NCBI RefSeq assembly: GCF_958450345.1
Contig: NC_088780.1
Location: forward strand, 123,766,226-123,830,225
Direction of reading: 5' to 3'
Length of the DNA stretch: 64,000 bases
From: Calliphora vicina
Lineage: Eukaryota; Arthropoda; Insecta; Diptera; Calliphoridae
Each line of letters starts with the position of its first letter. Positions within the stretch are counted from its first letter, which is position 1. Made by a program: the position numbers and the translations under genes. A model generated the notes under the pieces. That model did not search any database, was not told the DNA's origin, and saw only the letters and a program-made list of their open reading frames with translations. This document shows positions 23,749 to 35,530 of this stretch, piece after piece.

Positions 23749-24207
23749 AAGGTGGAGCGATAATGTATGGAATTTTTTTTTGTTTTCAATGGAGTAGCGA
23801 TATAAAGTTGCCTTTTAATGAGTAAGTTAAATGTACGAAAGATTACTTACCTATTTTGATGTTTTGAGGTGCCCCCACCACAATTGAAAATCAAAAAATT
23901 GCCTATTTTTCATATTCATTAAAGTCATTAAACAACCTTATACTTTATAAACTTTAGTTTATAAATCACTTGGTTATTTTTTTACTGATAGAGGACATCC
24001 AAGGCTACTAGACATAAGGAGGGCATTGGGGACTTCCACTCCCCCCCTTTCATAGAGCCATTTATTTTTGTATTATTATAATGATGTGGGGGCACCTCTA
24101 TATATACGATCCACCAAATGAAATTTTTTGTGTATATTTAGGAGTTAAAAAAGCCACTTTTAACAGGTATTCCAAAGCGATTAAAAATAAAAATCGCTCC
24201 ACCCTAA
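23747..24207. mobile_element. MITE with 15-bp terminal inverted repeats
   Basis: The ends are TTAAGGTGGAGCGAT and ATCGCTCCACCCTAA, complementary at 14 of 15 positions, 461 bp apart. There is no coding content. The TTA at the left tip overlaps the end of the duplicated segment. Confidence 0.8.
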
Positions 24208-24217
24208 TATATATATA

Positions 24218-24900
24218 TACAGTCAGAGTCAAAATTTAGTATACAGCACGAATTTTCATCTATGAAGCTAAATATTTTAATTATAGAAAGAAATATATAA
24301 GTTTGATTAAACTTAAAAAAAATTTAGATTTTAATCTTTTATTATTTTAAAAAACTTTGAAATTTAAAATCGATCTCGTGGAAAATTTATGAGAAAAAGA
24401 GAAAAGTACCTAAAAACAACAGTCCAAATTTAGTATGCAGTTGATGGGTAGCGCTCTATTTTATATCACCAAAAGCCGAAAATAAAAAGTTTATATTTTG
24501 TTGGTCCCCATTTAGCTTAACTACGGCCTCTAGATGCAGTTTCCAAGATATTCTGTCATAACTTTAGTAATTTCCCCCCTCTCTTCCGTCAAATAGAGTT
24601 CAGAGTTCGTCCTTAGATGAAATGCTTCGTTTTCCAATATTCCTGTCTAAAATTTCCGACAGGAACTCTATTGGATTAAGGCCTGGAGATTGCGGAGATG
24701 AATATAACTGTTTAGGCACGGTATACAATAGTCACTCCTTAACAATTATTGCGGTGTACTTTGAATGACCCATGGTGTTACAGGACCTTATTTTTCAGCC
24801 CTTATTTTCAAATTGTTCTTTAAAATTTGAAATGAATACAAGATTGCCAGATCCTGCAGTTGACATACAGCCCACACCATCAAAGACTTATTTAGATAGC
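24218..24900 (-). pseudogene. Tc1-like transposase relic with DD34E-type signature
   Basis: The minus strand gives, with stops and frameshifts between them, VGCMSTAGSGNLVFI, then KQLYSSPQSPGLNPIEFL, followed by ISSKDEL. The SPxLNPIE block carries the catalytic Glu of Tc1-family DDE transposases, and the GCMSxxGxGNLVFI block belongs to the same fold. The left end ACAGTCAGAGTCAAAATTTA follows a run of TA and resembles a Tc1 inverted repeat; a related sequence (GTCCAAATTTAGTATGCAG) occurs at 24422. The N-terminal DNA-binding region is missing. It is a dead remnant. Confidence 0.82.
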
Positions 24901-25332
24901 AATTTCTCCAATCTTTCGAAAAAATATATTTAATAAAAAAATTTTAATATTTTATTTTCCGAAAAAAAAACGAAAAACTTTTTTGGCTTTATTAAAAAAT
25001 TCATAACAGTAAGCCAAAATATGGCCAAAAAATTAGTTTTTCTCGAAAATCGCAAAATTTAAATCGCAGGTACGGAAAAACTATAGGAGGTATTGTCATA
25101 CTTTTTTCATATTTTTATTCCCTATTTGTTCTCAATAAATCCCAATGTGATGATTGAAAAATTCTGAAATTTGTTTAACAAAATTTGAAAATGGAGTTTT
25201 GAAACGGCCGTTAAAAGAATTATTCATGGTAGAAAGACAAAATTTCATATTTAAATATAGTTTTATATATATAAAAATAATAGAGGGTAGCGTTCCAAAA
25301 TTCAAAAAATAAATAAAATTTGGGACACCCTA
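24901..25332. mobile_element. Foldback-family fragment, member 3
   Basis: The stretch 24985-25225 matches the interior arm of the long-inverted-repeat family (blocks GGTACGGAAAAACTAT and CAATAAATCCCAAT). The right side ends GGGACACCCTA, like the family's tip. 24901-24985 resembles the AATCTTTCGAAAAA block of the element at 52562-53459. It is incomplete, with no coding sequence. Confidence 0.65.
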
Positions 25333-25334
25333 AT

Positions 25335-25560
25335 GTACATTTATTCGTTTTATTCGAGTATTCTACATAAAATTGTTCGAATTATTCGTTATTCGAAAAT
25401 TGTAATTTTTAAATTGTTCGAATAATTATTCGTAAGAAATTATTCGATTAATCGGTTATTTCAATCGATATTTTGTTTTGTCAATTGACTTTCTTTTGCT
25501 AAAATCTAATGAACCTATGGATATAATCGAATAATTCGATTGTTCTTAGTTGTTCTACTG
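25335..25560. repeat. ATTCGAATAA-rich simple repeat
   Basis: Multiple degenerate ATTCGAATAAT words are packed here. A similar but shorter tract lies at 54080-54130 and 54400-54440. The origin is unknown. Confidence 0.55.
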
Positions 25561-26539
25561 TTAATTTCAAATTATTTATATTTTTTTTGTTCCTCTTTCT
25601 ACATTGAACAACTTAATCTTGTTTAACATCTGTACATCATTTAAAATTCGATTTTAAAATATATTTCCTAAGCCTCCACTACCAACACAAACACCACCTA
25701 CTCTCCCTGTCCAACACATCAAGAGACCTGTTGACATACAAAAAATAAATGAAAAGAAAAGTAAATGAAGAAAAACAAGAAAAGCTAGAAAATGGAAAAA
25801 TAATAAACTACACAATATTGGAAATAGCCACAAAGTAAACCACTTGTGAAACAAGTTGTTTCCACTTGAAATCCACTCGAAGAACAAGAAGATAGAGAAG
25901 ATGAATCCTATTTTTTCAATTTCCTAAGTGTTCAATACAGTAAAAGATATAAAGTACATGAACGTACGACTGTGAGCCACAAAATAGCCACAATTTTCTT
26001 TGTGTGTAGTTCTTTAGAGGTAAATAATAAACGTAACACATTATACGAGTACATATAGCCAAGCCAACCAGATCAAATGAAACAGCAGTCACTTGAACTC
26101 ACTTTAAGGTGAAAATGTAATTTTCAATTTTTAATGTAAAACTAAAATCATGAACATCAAGTGCACGTATGCCATACACTTTCCAGTTGAAAATTTAAGT
26201 AGTACTTTATACATATGTATATAAATACTTACATGTTTGTAGTTCGAATCAGAATGAAAGCAAACATTTGATTTTACTTTTTTCTGTAGTAGTTTACATA
26301 ATAAGCTAACGGCCTAAATAAGATGCATAAAAAATAAATCTAGAATTTATTGCAGATTTACATACATATATGCTTTAAAGCATTGTTCACTTAAAATCCG
26401 ATCGCACTTAAGCTTTAATATCTACATAAAGAAAAATGCGTTTTCATAATGTTCAACCATTACCTTTAATCTTATTTATTAACAGTTATGAATATGCAAA
26501 AACAAACTAGTTAAATATCTTTATTTTTAATAAAAAATT
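25561..26539. other. AT-rich DNA with no recognised feature
   Basis: A CCA/CAC-rich patch at 25670-25740 stands out in composition, but no gene with plausible splice signals could be recognised. The remainder is AT-rich without repeats shared with the rest of the window. Confidence 0.5.
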
Positions 26540-26870
26540 CTAGTTTTTGACTTGCACAACTTTTCGGTCCACCTGTGCTGCATATTTATTCCAAGCAGAT
26601 AACATTTTTTTTATTGTCGATAATAGCACTTCCATTTTTCTTTAATTTAGCTTTGACAGTAGCCCAATATTTTTCAACTGGCCGTAGCTGGGGACAAAAC
26701 TTTACTGAAGAATGGTGTTGTCTAATAAAGGCTAACAAACGTTTTAGAAGACATTCTTTGATGTAAATATCTGGAGTCATAGTTGTAGAGGTTAAAAACG
26801 GAGAACTCTTAAGACCGCAACTGCAAATAGCTTGCCACAACATTTCCATTCTTACCAAATTTATCCATTT
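26540..26870 (-). pseudogene. Tc1/mariner-superfamily transposase C-terminal relic
   Basis: Minus-strand frame 26586-26858 reads SSPFLTSTTMTPDIYIKECL, LAFIRQHHSSVKFCP, QLRPVEKYWATVKAKLKKNG. The YIxECLxxRLLxFIRQH and RPVEKYWAxVKxKLKK blocks are those of a Tc1/mariner branch that uses RPVEKYW in place of NPIENLW. The segment between the two blocks, which should hold the second catalytic Asp, is deleted, so the product is dead. No terminal repeats were found. The subfamily is not assigned. Confidence 0.8.
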
Positions 26871-26888
26871 TTGTATATTTATACATAA

Positions 26889-29243
26889 GAGTGTCCCTTA
26901 GAATTAAATTTTTCGAAATGTTGAGAAGGTACCCGCTGAAAACTTTCGTAATGACCTAAAATACCACCAAAAAAAATTTTAGCTTGTTCTAAGAAGGGCA
27001 ACCCGTGCCGACTTAGCGATTTAGTTTTGAGATGTATTTACAAGTGGGAAAAATAATTTTTTTTTCAGTTTTTGTAAAAATTTTGCCATTAAATAATTAC
27101 TTTTGCAATTTAATTTAAAAGAATCGAAATGTGTACGTAATTGTCGTTCTAATAAGATATAAAAGACAAAAATTGGTTAAAAAATGTTAAAGTTATTAAA
27201 AAATCGCCAGGCCATTAACGTGTCTCAGGCCACTAGAACAAGAAAAGTAGGAACAAAATAAACATATTTTGAGAAATATTAAAATAAGAGCTTATTTTTA
27301 CTTAAAATATATCCATATTTACTTGTATATGAGTTTTTGTCTTCGTAGGAACCGTTAACTTATTCGCAGGTATGACCAAAAAAAAAATATTTTTTTTTAA
27401 CGGCAGTTTCACAACTCCAATTTAAAATTTTTAAAAATTTTGTTAAACAAATTTCAAAATTTTTTGATCATCACATTGGGATTTATTGAGAACATAATAG
27501 GTAATAAAAATATGAAAAAAGTATGAAAATACCTCCTATAGTTTTTCCGTACCTGCGATTTAAATTTTGAGATTTTCGAGAAAAACTATTTTTTTGGCCA
27601 TGTTTTGGCGAATGAGCCGAATTTCTTTATTGTTATGATTTTTAAGCAAAAGCTATTCAGAATATTATATTCCATGTAATTTTAAATATAGTCTGAACGT
27701 TTTTCTAAAATTGGAAAAACGTTAACCCTTAAATCGTGAAGGTCAAAGGTCAATTTTTTCAATATTTGGAATTTCTCAAGATAACATAGCGAAATGTTAT
27801 TTATTTTTCTGACGATTTTGATGAAACTTAAGAAAAATATAACACAAAGTCTAGTATTTACAAAAACAGCAGAAAAATTAATATTAACCCTTAAGAGCAC
27901 TTGGGGTTAAAATTACCCCAAACTTCTAAAATCATTAAAAAATCGTCAATTTCAATAGTGCTGATGAAAATTTGATTTTTATAGGAAATAAACTTTAAAA
28001 TATTGTGTTGTGTATTAAAAAATAGTATTACGAAGCCATTTTGAAAAATGTTCACAATTTTGTTCAATTTTGGCCACACATTTTTCAAACGACAAAATAT
28101 TGTATTTATACCTGATTTTTGCTTTAATAACGTAATTAATATTTAATTAACGATTTTTGAATAATAAAATTGGTTTTAACCCTTTACTGTACTTTTGATT
28201 TATTAAATTTAAAAAATAACTTGAATGATTGAGTTTATTTAACTCTGAAAAACATTAAAGTTAGCACCATTCATATTGAATGTGTTTTTCGTGATTTTAA
28301 AAGTTGAGTGTCTTTTTAACCCCAAGTGCTATTAAGGGTTAATTTTAATTGTTGTGCTGTTATTATAAATACTAGACATCATGTTATATTTTTATTAAGT
28401 CTCATCAAAATCGGCCCAAAAATATATAACATTTCGCTATCTTTCCATTAGAAATTCCAAATATTGCTAAAATTGACATTTGACCTTCAAGATTTAAGGG
28501 TTAAAGTTTTCCAATTTTAGAAAAACTTTTAAGTTACCTGGACTATATTATTCTGAATAGCTTTTACTTAAAAATCATAACAGTAAGGAAATTCGGCTCA
28601 TTCGCCAAAATATGGCCAAAATATTAGTTTTTCTCGAAAATCTCAAAATTTAAATCGTTGTTACGGAAAAACTATAGTAGGCATTGTCATACTTTTTTCA
28701 TATTTTTATTCCCTATTATGTTCTCAATAAATCCCAATGTGATGATAAAAAATTCTGAAATTTGTTTAACAATATTTTTTAAAATTTTAAATTGGAGTTT
28801 TGAAACTGCTGTTAAAAAAAATAATTTTTTTTGGTTACACCTGCGAATAAGTTAACAGTATCCTACGAAGACAAAAACTCATATACAAGTAAATACAGAT
28901 ATATTTTAAGTAAACATGAGTTTTTATTTTAATATTTATCAAAATATGTTAATTTTGTTCCTACATTTCATGTTCTAGTGGCCTGAGACATGTTAATGGC
29001 CTGGCGAGTTTTTAATAACTTTAAAATTTTTTAACCAATTTTTGTATTTTATATCTTATTAGAACGACAATTACGTACACATTTCGATTCTTTTAAATTA
29101 AATTGCAAAAGTAATTATTTAATGGCAAAATTTTTACAAAAACTGAAAAAAATTATTTTTTTCCCCTTGTAAATGCATCTCAAAACTAAATCGCTAAGTC
29201 GACACGGGTTGCCCTTCTTAGAACAAGCTAAAATTTTCCTTAG
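26889..29243. mobile_element. Long-inverted-repeat foldback element, member 4 (most complete)
   Basis: The two arms, about 26976-27945 and 28291-29238, are complementary over nearly 1 kb, separated by about 345 bp of unpaired spacer. The arms share, in order, TAGCTTGTTCTAAGAAGGGC, GTGTACGTAATTGTCGTTC, GCCAGGCCATTAACGTGTC, CTTCGTAGGA, GGTACGGAAAAACTAT, AATCGTGAAGGTCAAAGGTC and AGCACTTGGGGTTAAAAT. The left side extends further out to GAGTGTCCCTTAG. Nothing in the spacer encodes a recognisable protein. It is a non-autonomous relative of members 1, 2, 3, 5 and 6. Confidence 0.88.
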
Positions 29244-31683
29244 TCATCGGGAAGCGTAGAAGACAATATATTGAACTCACTATAAAATCACCATCCAAGC
29301 CATGAAGTCGTATTTATGTGTCCAAAATAGTTTTGTATCAAAATATATAAAAAATTTGTTCGGATTTAACGCTATACATACATTTTTTTACCGATAACAT
29401 TTAAATGGAGGGTATATTAGGTTTGTGTAGATGTTTGTAACGTGCAAATATTGTCCAACACCCATCTTAAAGTATACCAATCTGCTCAGGATCACCTTCT
29501 GAGTCGACTAAGAGATGCCCGTCCATCTGCGATAACAGATCACAAATTCAAAGATGAATACATTTTATATGAATGTGTTAGTATGAAAATAGAATAAATC
29601 TCTTAAATCTGTTATAATGAAACTAAAAGTAAGTTTCTTATAAACCTAAATCAGTAATGAAGCATACATAGGTCCTATAAAATATTGGAAATCACTTTCT
29701 CTCTTTTTGCGTCAATGAAATTTTATATTGCCAAATATTTAAAAAATGGTGACAAATGACTTACACCCTTGTTAAATGTAATAATTGAAATAATATGTTC
29801 ATAAATAGAATTTTGCAATACAAAAGGGAAATAAAATCTAACTATTCGTATACAATTTACTAAGGGTTCAGACAAGGTTTTTGAAAAAAAGGTCACCCCA
29901 ATTTTTAAGTTAAAAAAATTAACCTTATAATTTTTCAATAAACCCCCACAATACAATAAAGAAGAGTATGTAGAGGACTATAAATCTGTATAAAAGGGAG
30001 AATAGTAAAAACTCGATTATGTTATTAACAATTATTGTCAAACAGACTGAAATCCTTTTTTCCCGGAAACAAAATTATAAAGCCAATAAGCAAATAACTG
30101 TTTACTGCCCTTCCAAACCATAAAATACCATCCAAAATATAAGTTTATTGAAGCAAACAACTAATGATAATGGTGCAAAAACCAAAAAAAACAGCCATTA
30201 TTTGTGAAAGTACTTTATTTCCATTTAACACATGAGACCGACCTGCTGCCTCTATGAGCAGAGATTGAGGGGTGAAACACTTACATAATAATTTAAACAA
30301 AATTTATGATGGTCTTAAGCAGCAACAAACAAAAATCCTCTTGAAAAAAAAAAACGTAAAAAAATGTATATCAAAATGTCAACTAAATTAAGGAAAGTGG
30401 TGGAGGAATAGGAAGAAATTATTTTGAAAGAAAAGGAAAGTTTATTTTAATACTTTAACACAAATTAAAAATTATAGTCATCTTTGTTTCTTTATTTTAT
30501 TTTTTTTATGTTTCGTTTGCCATCTTAGTGTCCTAGAGACAAATCTTTTTTGGTTTTATTTATTTGTGTTGTTGTCGCAAACAGACAACTTCATATAAAA
30601 AACATCAAAACTTAAACCTTTTAAACGACCTTTTTTTCGTAGTGATGCTATACTGTGGCTTCGAACTGTCTTTTTCTGTGCCAAAAAGGAACAGACAACG
30701 AAGAAGATGAAGATGAAGTAAATAAGTTTGCTCCCAAGTGTAATATTAATGTCTCAATATATTTACATTGTTTTATTTTTTCTTGGTTTGGTTTAGTTTG
30801 TTTTTACACTGAAATTCAATGTGACATTTAGTATTTTTTTTATTTTGTGTCCTTCACTTGGCCAAGGTTGTAATTGTAATCACGAATTTCGGTTTGTTGA
30901 GGAATTTGTAACATTTTCGTAGCATAGATATTGAACTCATTATACCTACATTGATTTAGTAAAATGAAAAAGTACCATAAAATAAATAAATACCATTGTG
31001 ATCCCTCCCCCTTTGAGGGATCAACAAAATAAAAAGCAAAAAATAACTTTGCTTTTTATTTTTTATTAAAAGGTAATAACTATTACTTACGATCCCTGGT
31101 TTTCAGCTATGATCATTAATTTAAAATTTAAAAAAATTAACATTCAAAGACCAATGTACCAATTTCCTGTCTTTGTCCTTTAAATGATCTTCAGGTCTGA
31201 ATTCATTAAAATTTTACATTTTGGCGAATGATAATGTTAATTATACAAACAAAAAAAGCAGTATTAAAAAAGTTCACTGCTCCCTTTCATAAACCTTATT
31301 TTTTCTGTGACTCCTGGAACCTATGTTACAAATTGTATCTTTGAAAAAATAAAAATGTTTGTATTGTTTTATAAGAACCGATTTTTTGATGATCGGTTCA
31401 TTTATTAGAAAAGTACCGAAAATAAATTAAATGTTAAAATTTCCAAAAACTAATATTTTTTTAAAGGACACAGAAAGGTTTGGTGCCTTTTTGTCCCCTA
31501 GAAATAACAACAATTTTTAACAAATATTGTGGTATAACACATTTTGCATGCAATATATGAAAATATTGGGACTTTTTTGGGAAAATACTTAAAAAATATG
31601 GCTCTGCGATTTTTTAAAATGTAAGAGCCGAACTGACCAACTTTGAGGGCCACCTACTGGCCCCCATTTCGATTACGAAGCTA
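29244..31683. other. Mostly unassigned AT-rich DNA
   Basis: A DINE-1-like fragment (CAACACCCATCTTAAAGTAT and CTGAGTCGACTAAGAG) lies at about 29405-29530 in minus orientation. Two adjoining hairpins occur at 31001-31023 (GATCCCTC/GAGGGATC) and about 31030-31062 (AATAAAAAGCAAA and its complement). No coding sequence is recognised in the rest. Confidence 0.55.
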
Positions 31684-31935
31684 AAGGTAGGGTCACACAT
31701 GGCAAATATTTGCTCAAAAAAGCGTAACCACTTTTTTAACACAAATTTGTTTTACGTGTTTAGTCTTACAAATGTTTTGTAAGATCAAACAGCATCAGAT
31801 AAAATAAAACAAAATTTTTGGTTTTGATTCATCCAAAGTAAAATTAGTTTTTGAAATAAATAAATGACTTCAAATGTATTTTATTTAGTGGTTACGTCTT
31901 TTTCGTCAAATATTTGTCATGTGTGACCCTACCTT
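31684..31935. mobile_element. 252-bp MITE with ~48-bp inverted ends
   Basis: The ends AAGGTAGGGTCACACATG and CATGTGTGACCCTACCTT are complementary, and pairing continues inward through CAAATATTTG to GTAACCAC. No coding content. Sequences like its right arm (AGTGGTTACACT, TTTCGTCAAATATTT) occur alone at 47428-47470 and 49497-49540. Confidence 0.88.
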
Positions 31936-32249
31936 AAACAACTCGAAAACACTTCAGCTCCAACCTTGTGAATCATTACGATATTTCCAACAGTTCACGA
32001 GATACCGAACAAAACTTTTCGAAACCAATGTGCATGAGTCGCATGGATATAATATGGGCGTCAAAATTGAGTAACACCAGTGAATTATAATTTTTTTAAA
32101 GAGAATGAAAAACATTTGAGTCCGACTGAACCTAAAATGTGGCCTACTGCAACAAACCGAAACGTTTAAATTTTAATTGATTGATGGGTATTTTGATAAA
32201 TTATTCTAAAAACATCCAATAATTCACTGATTATAGTATATAAGATTGG
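31936..32249. other. AT-rich DNA with no recognised feature
   Basis: Nothing supported is seen between the MITE and the next DINE-like repeat. Confidence 0.5.
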
Positions 32250-32650
32250 TAGTCCGTTTGGAACTATATATATACTCTGGACCGTTATAGCTTTTGAAAT
32301 CAACTTTCCGAAGCCCCCAAAATAATGTACATACATACTCGATTTAAACATCTATATATCCGCTATAGTCCTGGTTCAGTTGTGTTTTAAAATTGGGCAA
32401 ATCGTTCCACAAATGGCTTGATATAAGCAAAACCATGACTAGAACGAATTTTAACCTGGATATGGATTATTAAGTCATTAACATAGACAATATGGATATC
32501 ATATGAAAAGTATTTCAAAGGCCTTTTTTCCAATGACGTATATAACGTCATAGAAATTTGGTCCGACAATGAGTGAAAATCGGGAAAAATATTTTTTTAA
32601 CCGAGTTTTTTTTCACCAATTTTTTTTAGGATTCCTAATTTTCTGGAACT
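32250..32650 (-). mobile_element. DINE-1-like repeat (TCGGC type), fragment
   Basis: It shares CTGGACCGTTATAG, GAAATCAACTTTCCGAAGC and GACGTATATAACG with the other copies. It lacks the AACAAGTAAG terminus. Non-coding. Confidence 0.6.
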
Positions 32651-33289
32651 TTTTCATTACCTGCTTAGAAATAATACTGTAACTTTAAAAACAAAACTTA
32701 AAAAAAAATTCCAGAAATTTGCCGAGAATTTCAATGGCAACGGAATGGATTCCGGAATCCATTCCGATCGAAAGTGGAATTAATTCAGTATTTTGCTTCT
32801 TCAGTACATGTAAAATGAAAATTTCTTTCGGAATGAAACCACTTTCAGTTTGCAAATTGGAATTGATTTTTGATTGTAATTATTTGGTTTTTCCAAAATT
32901 TTTAGTCAATTTCTGTACCAAAACCTTCATATTTGTTTTAATATGAAAAACGTGTTCAAATTAAAATCATAAATACAGAATTATGAAATATTTTTGGAAT
33001 TAATAAATTACACGAAATCTGAAGAACCTAAAACGAAATCGATAGGAATAAAAACTATGGATTTGAAACCATTCCGGACAAAATGTGTGACAGGCCTGTA
33101 TGTCGGTTCATGTTGTAAATTTTGATCACAATTTTGAAGATAGTACAACGAAATTTTAGGTAATGAGCCATTTTTCTAATTACTTGGGCCTACATATATT
33201 AACGAACAAAGCTTTACTATTAAATGTCAGTCCATTTTAACATTTTCTGTAAAAGTTTTTATGTTAAAGCTATAGGGTAAATCTTTTTG
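32651..33289. other. Unassigned DNA with a 26-bp perfect palindrome
   Basis: No gene is seen. The palindrome at 32741-32766 is built of GGAATGGATTCC and its complement with no spacer. Confidence 0.55.
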
Positions 33290-33990
33290 GTTTATTACCC
33301 GCTCTTTAAGTACACATAGTGGGTATGTGGTGATGTTTGTAGATATTAGTCTAACACCCACCGTAAAATATACCGATCGACTCAGAATAATTTTCTGAGT
33401 TAATATACATATAATCCTTGTTCGGAAAGTACAGGTCGCAATTTTGAAGATACATATTTCGATAAAATTCGGCACATTAATTTTTTTCAGCCCAAGAACG
33501 AAGCCAAGTGAAACTGTCTGAAATCGGTCCATTATTTTACATAGCCCCTATACAAATGTCGTTCCGTAATAGTAGCTTATAGGTCTTAAATGTTTAATTT
33601 ATATAGATATCTACACAAATTTTGCTCCAAATAAGTTTTATATATCTGGAAGTCATGTCACCTAATTTTTTGATGATCGGTTCATAATCAGTTGTAGCTC
33701 CCATATAAGGCCCACTTCCGAAAATCACTTTAACGAGCATAAATCTCTTAAAAATTTTGGAATCCAAATATAATTTAAAAAAAATGAGTTTCGTATAGAC
33801 ATAAATCACACGGCGTAATATTATGGCGATCGTTCCACAATTTCTCTTAGCTCCCACATAATAATTCCGAAAATCACTCACAAATATTTATTATTGAAAT
33901 TTGAAAAGAAAAATGTTATTGCTTGGTTGTGTAGGGTATATTATATGGTGTGGCTTGACCGACCATACTCTCTTACTTGTTTTTATGTTG
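33290..33990 (-). mobile_element. DINE-1-like repeat (GGTCnnGACC type), long copy
   Basis: The right end reads GTGTAGGGTATATTATATGG, GACCGACCATAC, TCTTACTTGTTTTT, the reverse of the 52173 copy's start. Inside are AGCTCCCATATAAGGCCCAC, AAAGTACAGGTCGCAATTTT and CTAACACCCACCGTAAAATA. No coding capacity is present. Assignment to the DINE-1 (Helentron-associated) group rests on the end layout. Confidence 0.62.
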
Positions 33991-34759
33991 GTTTGTATTT
34001 TCTAAACAGATTTATGTTTATTTTATATACATACTTTCATACATACATATGTATATATGTTTCGATCTATTTTTTTTGTGGTAAATATACGTAATAAGTA
34101 AGAAAAGAAGAATTAAATAAATAAGTACAACAAAACAAAAAATATAACAACAACAGCAATTTCATTTAAACAGCATAAATGTCAGGGCAAAAGAGAAAAG
34201 GATACTATTACTACTGAAACCCCAAACTGAAAGATACAAGCTAAAACAGAAGAAGTATAAGTTGAAGGTGTCAGATGTAAGTCACTTAAACTGCAGTTAA
34301 ACCATTTATAACAATGACAGAAGTTTTAAATTTTTTTTTAACAACAAACTGAGGAAACAATTTAAAGCATCAGATTAATATATTTGAAGGAATACAAAAA
34401 ATATTTAAAGTAAGCAAGAGTATAGGTTTTAAAGTTTAGGAAATATTTACATATATGTATGATAATTTTGATTCATAGAAATTTCTTATAACCAGTTTGT
34501 GAACATTTTCTAATTAGTATTTCATTCTTTCTTAGCACTAAAATGATTTCTAATAATAATGATAATTTAATCATTTTTTTTAGTAATTTATTTACATCAT
34601 ATATTTTCCATATAATTTCCTATTTCGGCGAAATAATTATAAATAAATACAATCGTAAAAAACATGCATATTTTTTATAGGTATATAAATACAAATTCTT
34701 ATTAAAATTATTTATTAATTAAATAAACAGATTAAGATTTAAAGAAAACAACTTCTGCT
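33991..34759. other. AT-rich DNA with no recognised feature
   Basis: No coding sequence or repeat is recognised. It lies just downstream of the possible small exon on the minus strand and may contain its 3' untranslated region. Confidence 0.5.
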
Positions 34760-34908
34760 TTATCGCTTGTAGAAACCATAATGATGATTATGATGATGAT
34801 GATTCACTATATTGCAGTAGTGGCCATGGACTTTATAGCAACCAGCAAACTGAGAAAATTCATAGCGACAACATTTTAAACATTCAAAGGTATAAAAATA
34901 TTTCAGAC
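34760..34908 (-). CDS. Possible 3' exon encoding a Cys/His-rich tail
   Basis: On the minus strand a strong pyrimidine tract (TTCTTTAATTTAG at about 34909-34921) precedes an open frame of 49 codons that ends in TAA at 34760-34762. The translation contains FECLKCCRYEF, GCYKVHGHYC and NHHHHNHHYGFYKR: six Cys and a His cluster near the end. I do not recognise the protein. The reading frame upstream of the tract is just the tract read as Phe and Ile, so the exon most likely begins at 34908. Its phase (1) matches a GTAAGG donor at 37227 in the mucin-like gene 2.3 kb upstream on the same strand, so it could be that gene's last exon. It could also be a separate small secreted peptide gene or chance. 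Confidence 0.33.
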
Positions 34909-35014
34909 CTAAATTAAAGAATAGAATAATAAAAAAGAACAGTAATTTAATGATGTGAGCTGGGACTATAACAGTTATAAGTGATATCAAAAAAGATATT
35001 TTATAAAAGTTATT

Positions 35015-35530
35015 TTGTGACTTTAAAAATTTTAATTTTTCGTCAGAAAAAAAAAACTCATTTGAGGATTTTTATTTTCCCCGTCAGAAAATAAAACTCA
35101 TTTTATGTAAATTGACACCTAAACCTTGACGCTGGTCAGATCATTACAATTCGTAAAGCCTCTTGCATTGCAATTGAATAATTTTTCATTAAAATAAAAT
35201 CAAGTGGGATTTTAATTTGTTATTGTTTGATTCCTATTATCAAATTTTTGTTGTTTTTTTTCATAAACAAATAAATTACTACAAGCATTATATCAGATAG
35301 ACTCAATAAAGAAAGCTACTGAAAAAATAGTAGAAAATAAACGAAAAGAGTTTTATTTTTTGACGGGAAAATAAAACTCCTCAAATGAGTCTTTTTCATG
35401 ACGGTTTATTAAAACTCTTTTTTCATGAAAAATAAAATTCCTCAAATGACTTTCATTTTATGATGGAAAAAATAAAAGTCCTCAAATGAGTTTTTTTATG
35501 ACGGCTATTTAAAACTCATTTTTTAAGTGT
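35015..35530. mobile_element. Small foldback element with repeated ends
   Basis: The word AAAACTCATTTGAGGA(T) with CGTCAGAAAATAAAA occurs at 35035-35105. Its complement (CCTCAAATGAGTTTT, ATGACGG) recurs three times at 35340-35525. The inverted, partly tandem arms enclose about 230 bp of spacer. There is no coding sequence; the family is not recognised. Confidence 0.7.

Noticed and set aside
34909..34990. Hydrophobic N-terminal extension of the Cys/His-rich frame as a signal peptide
   Set aside because: It has no ATG and coincides with a splice-acceptor pyrimidine tract, which reads as Phe/Ile/Leu by composition.
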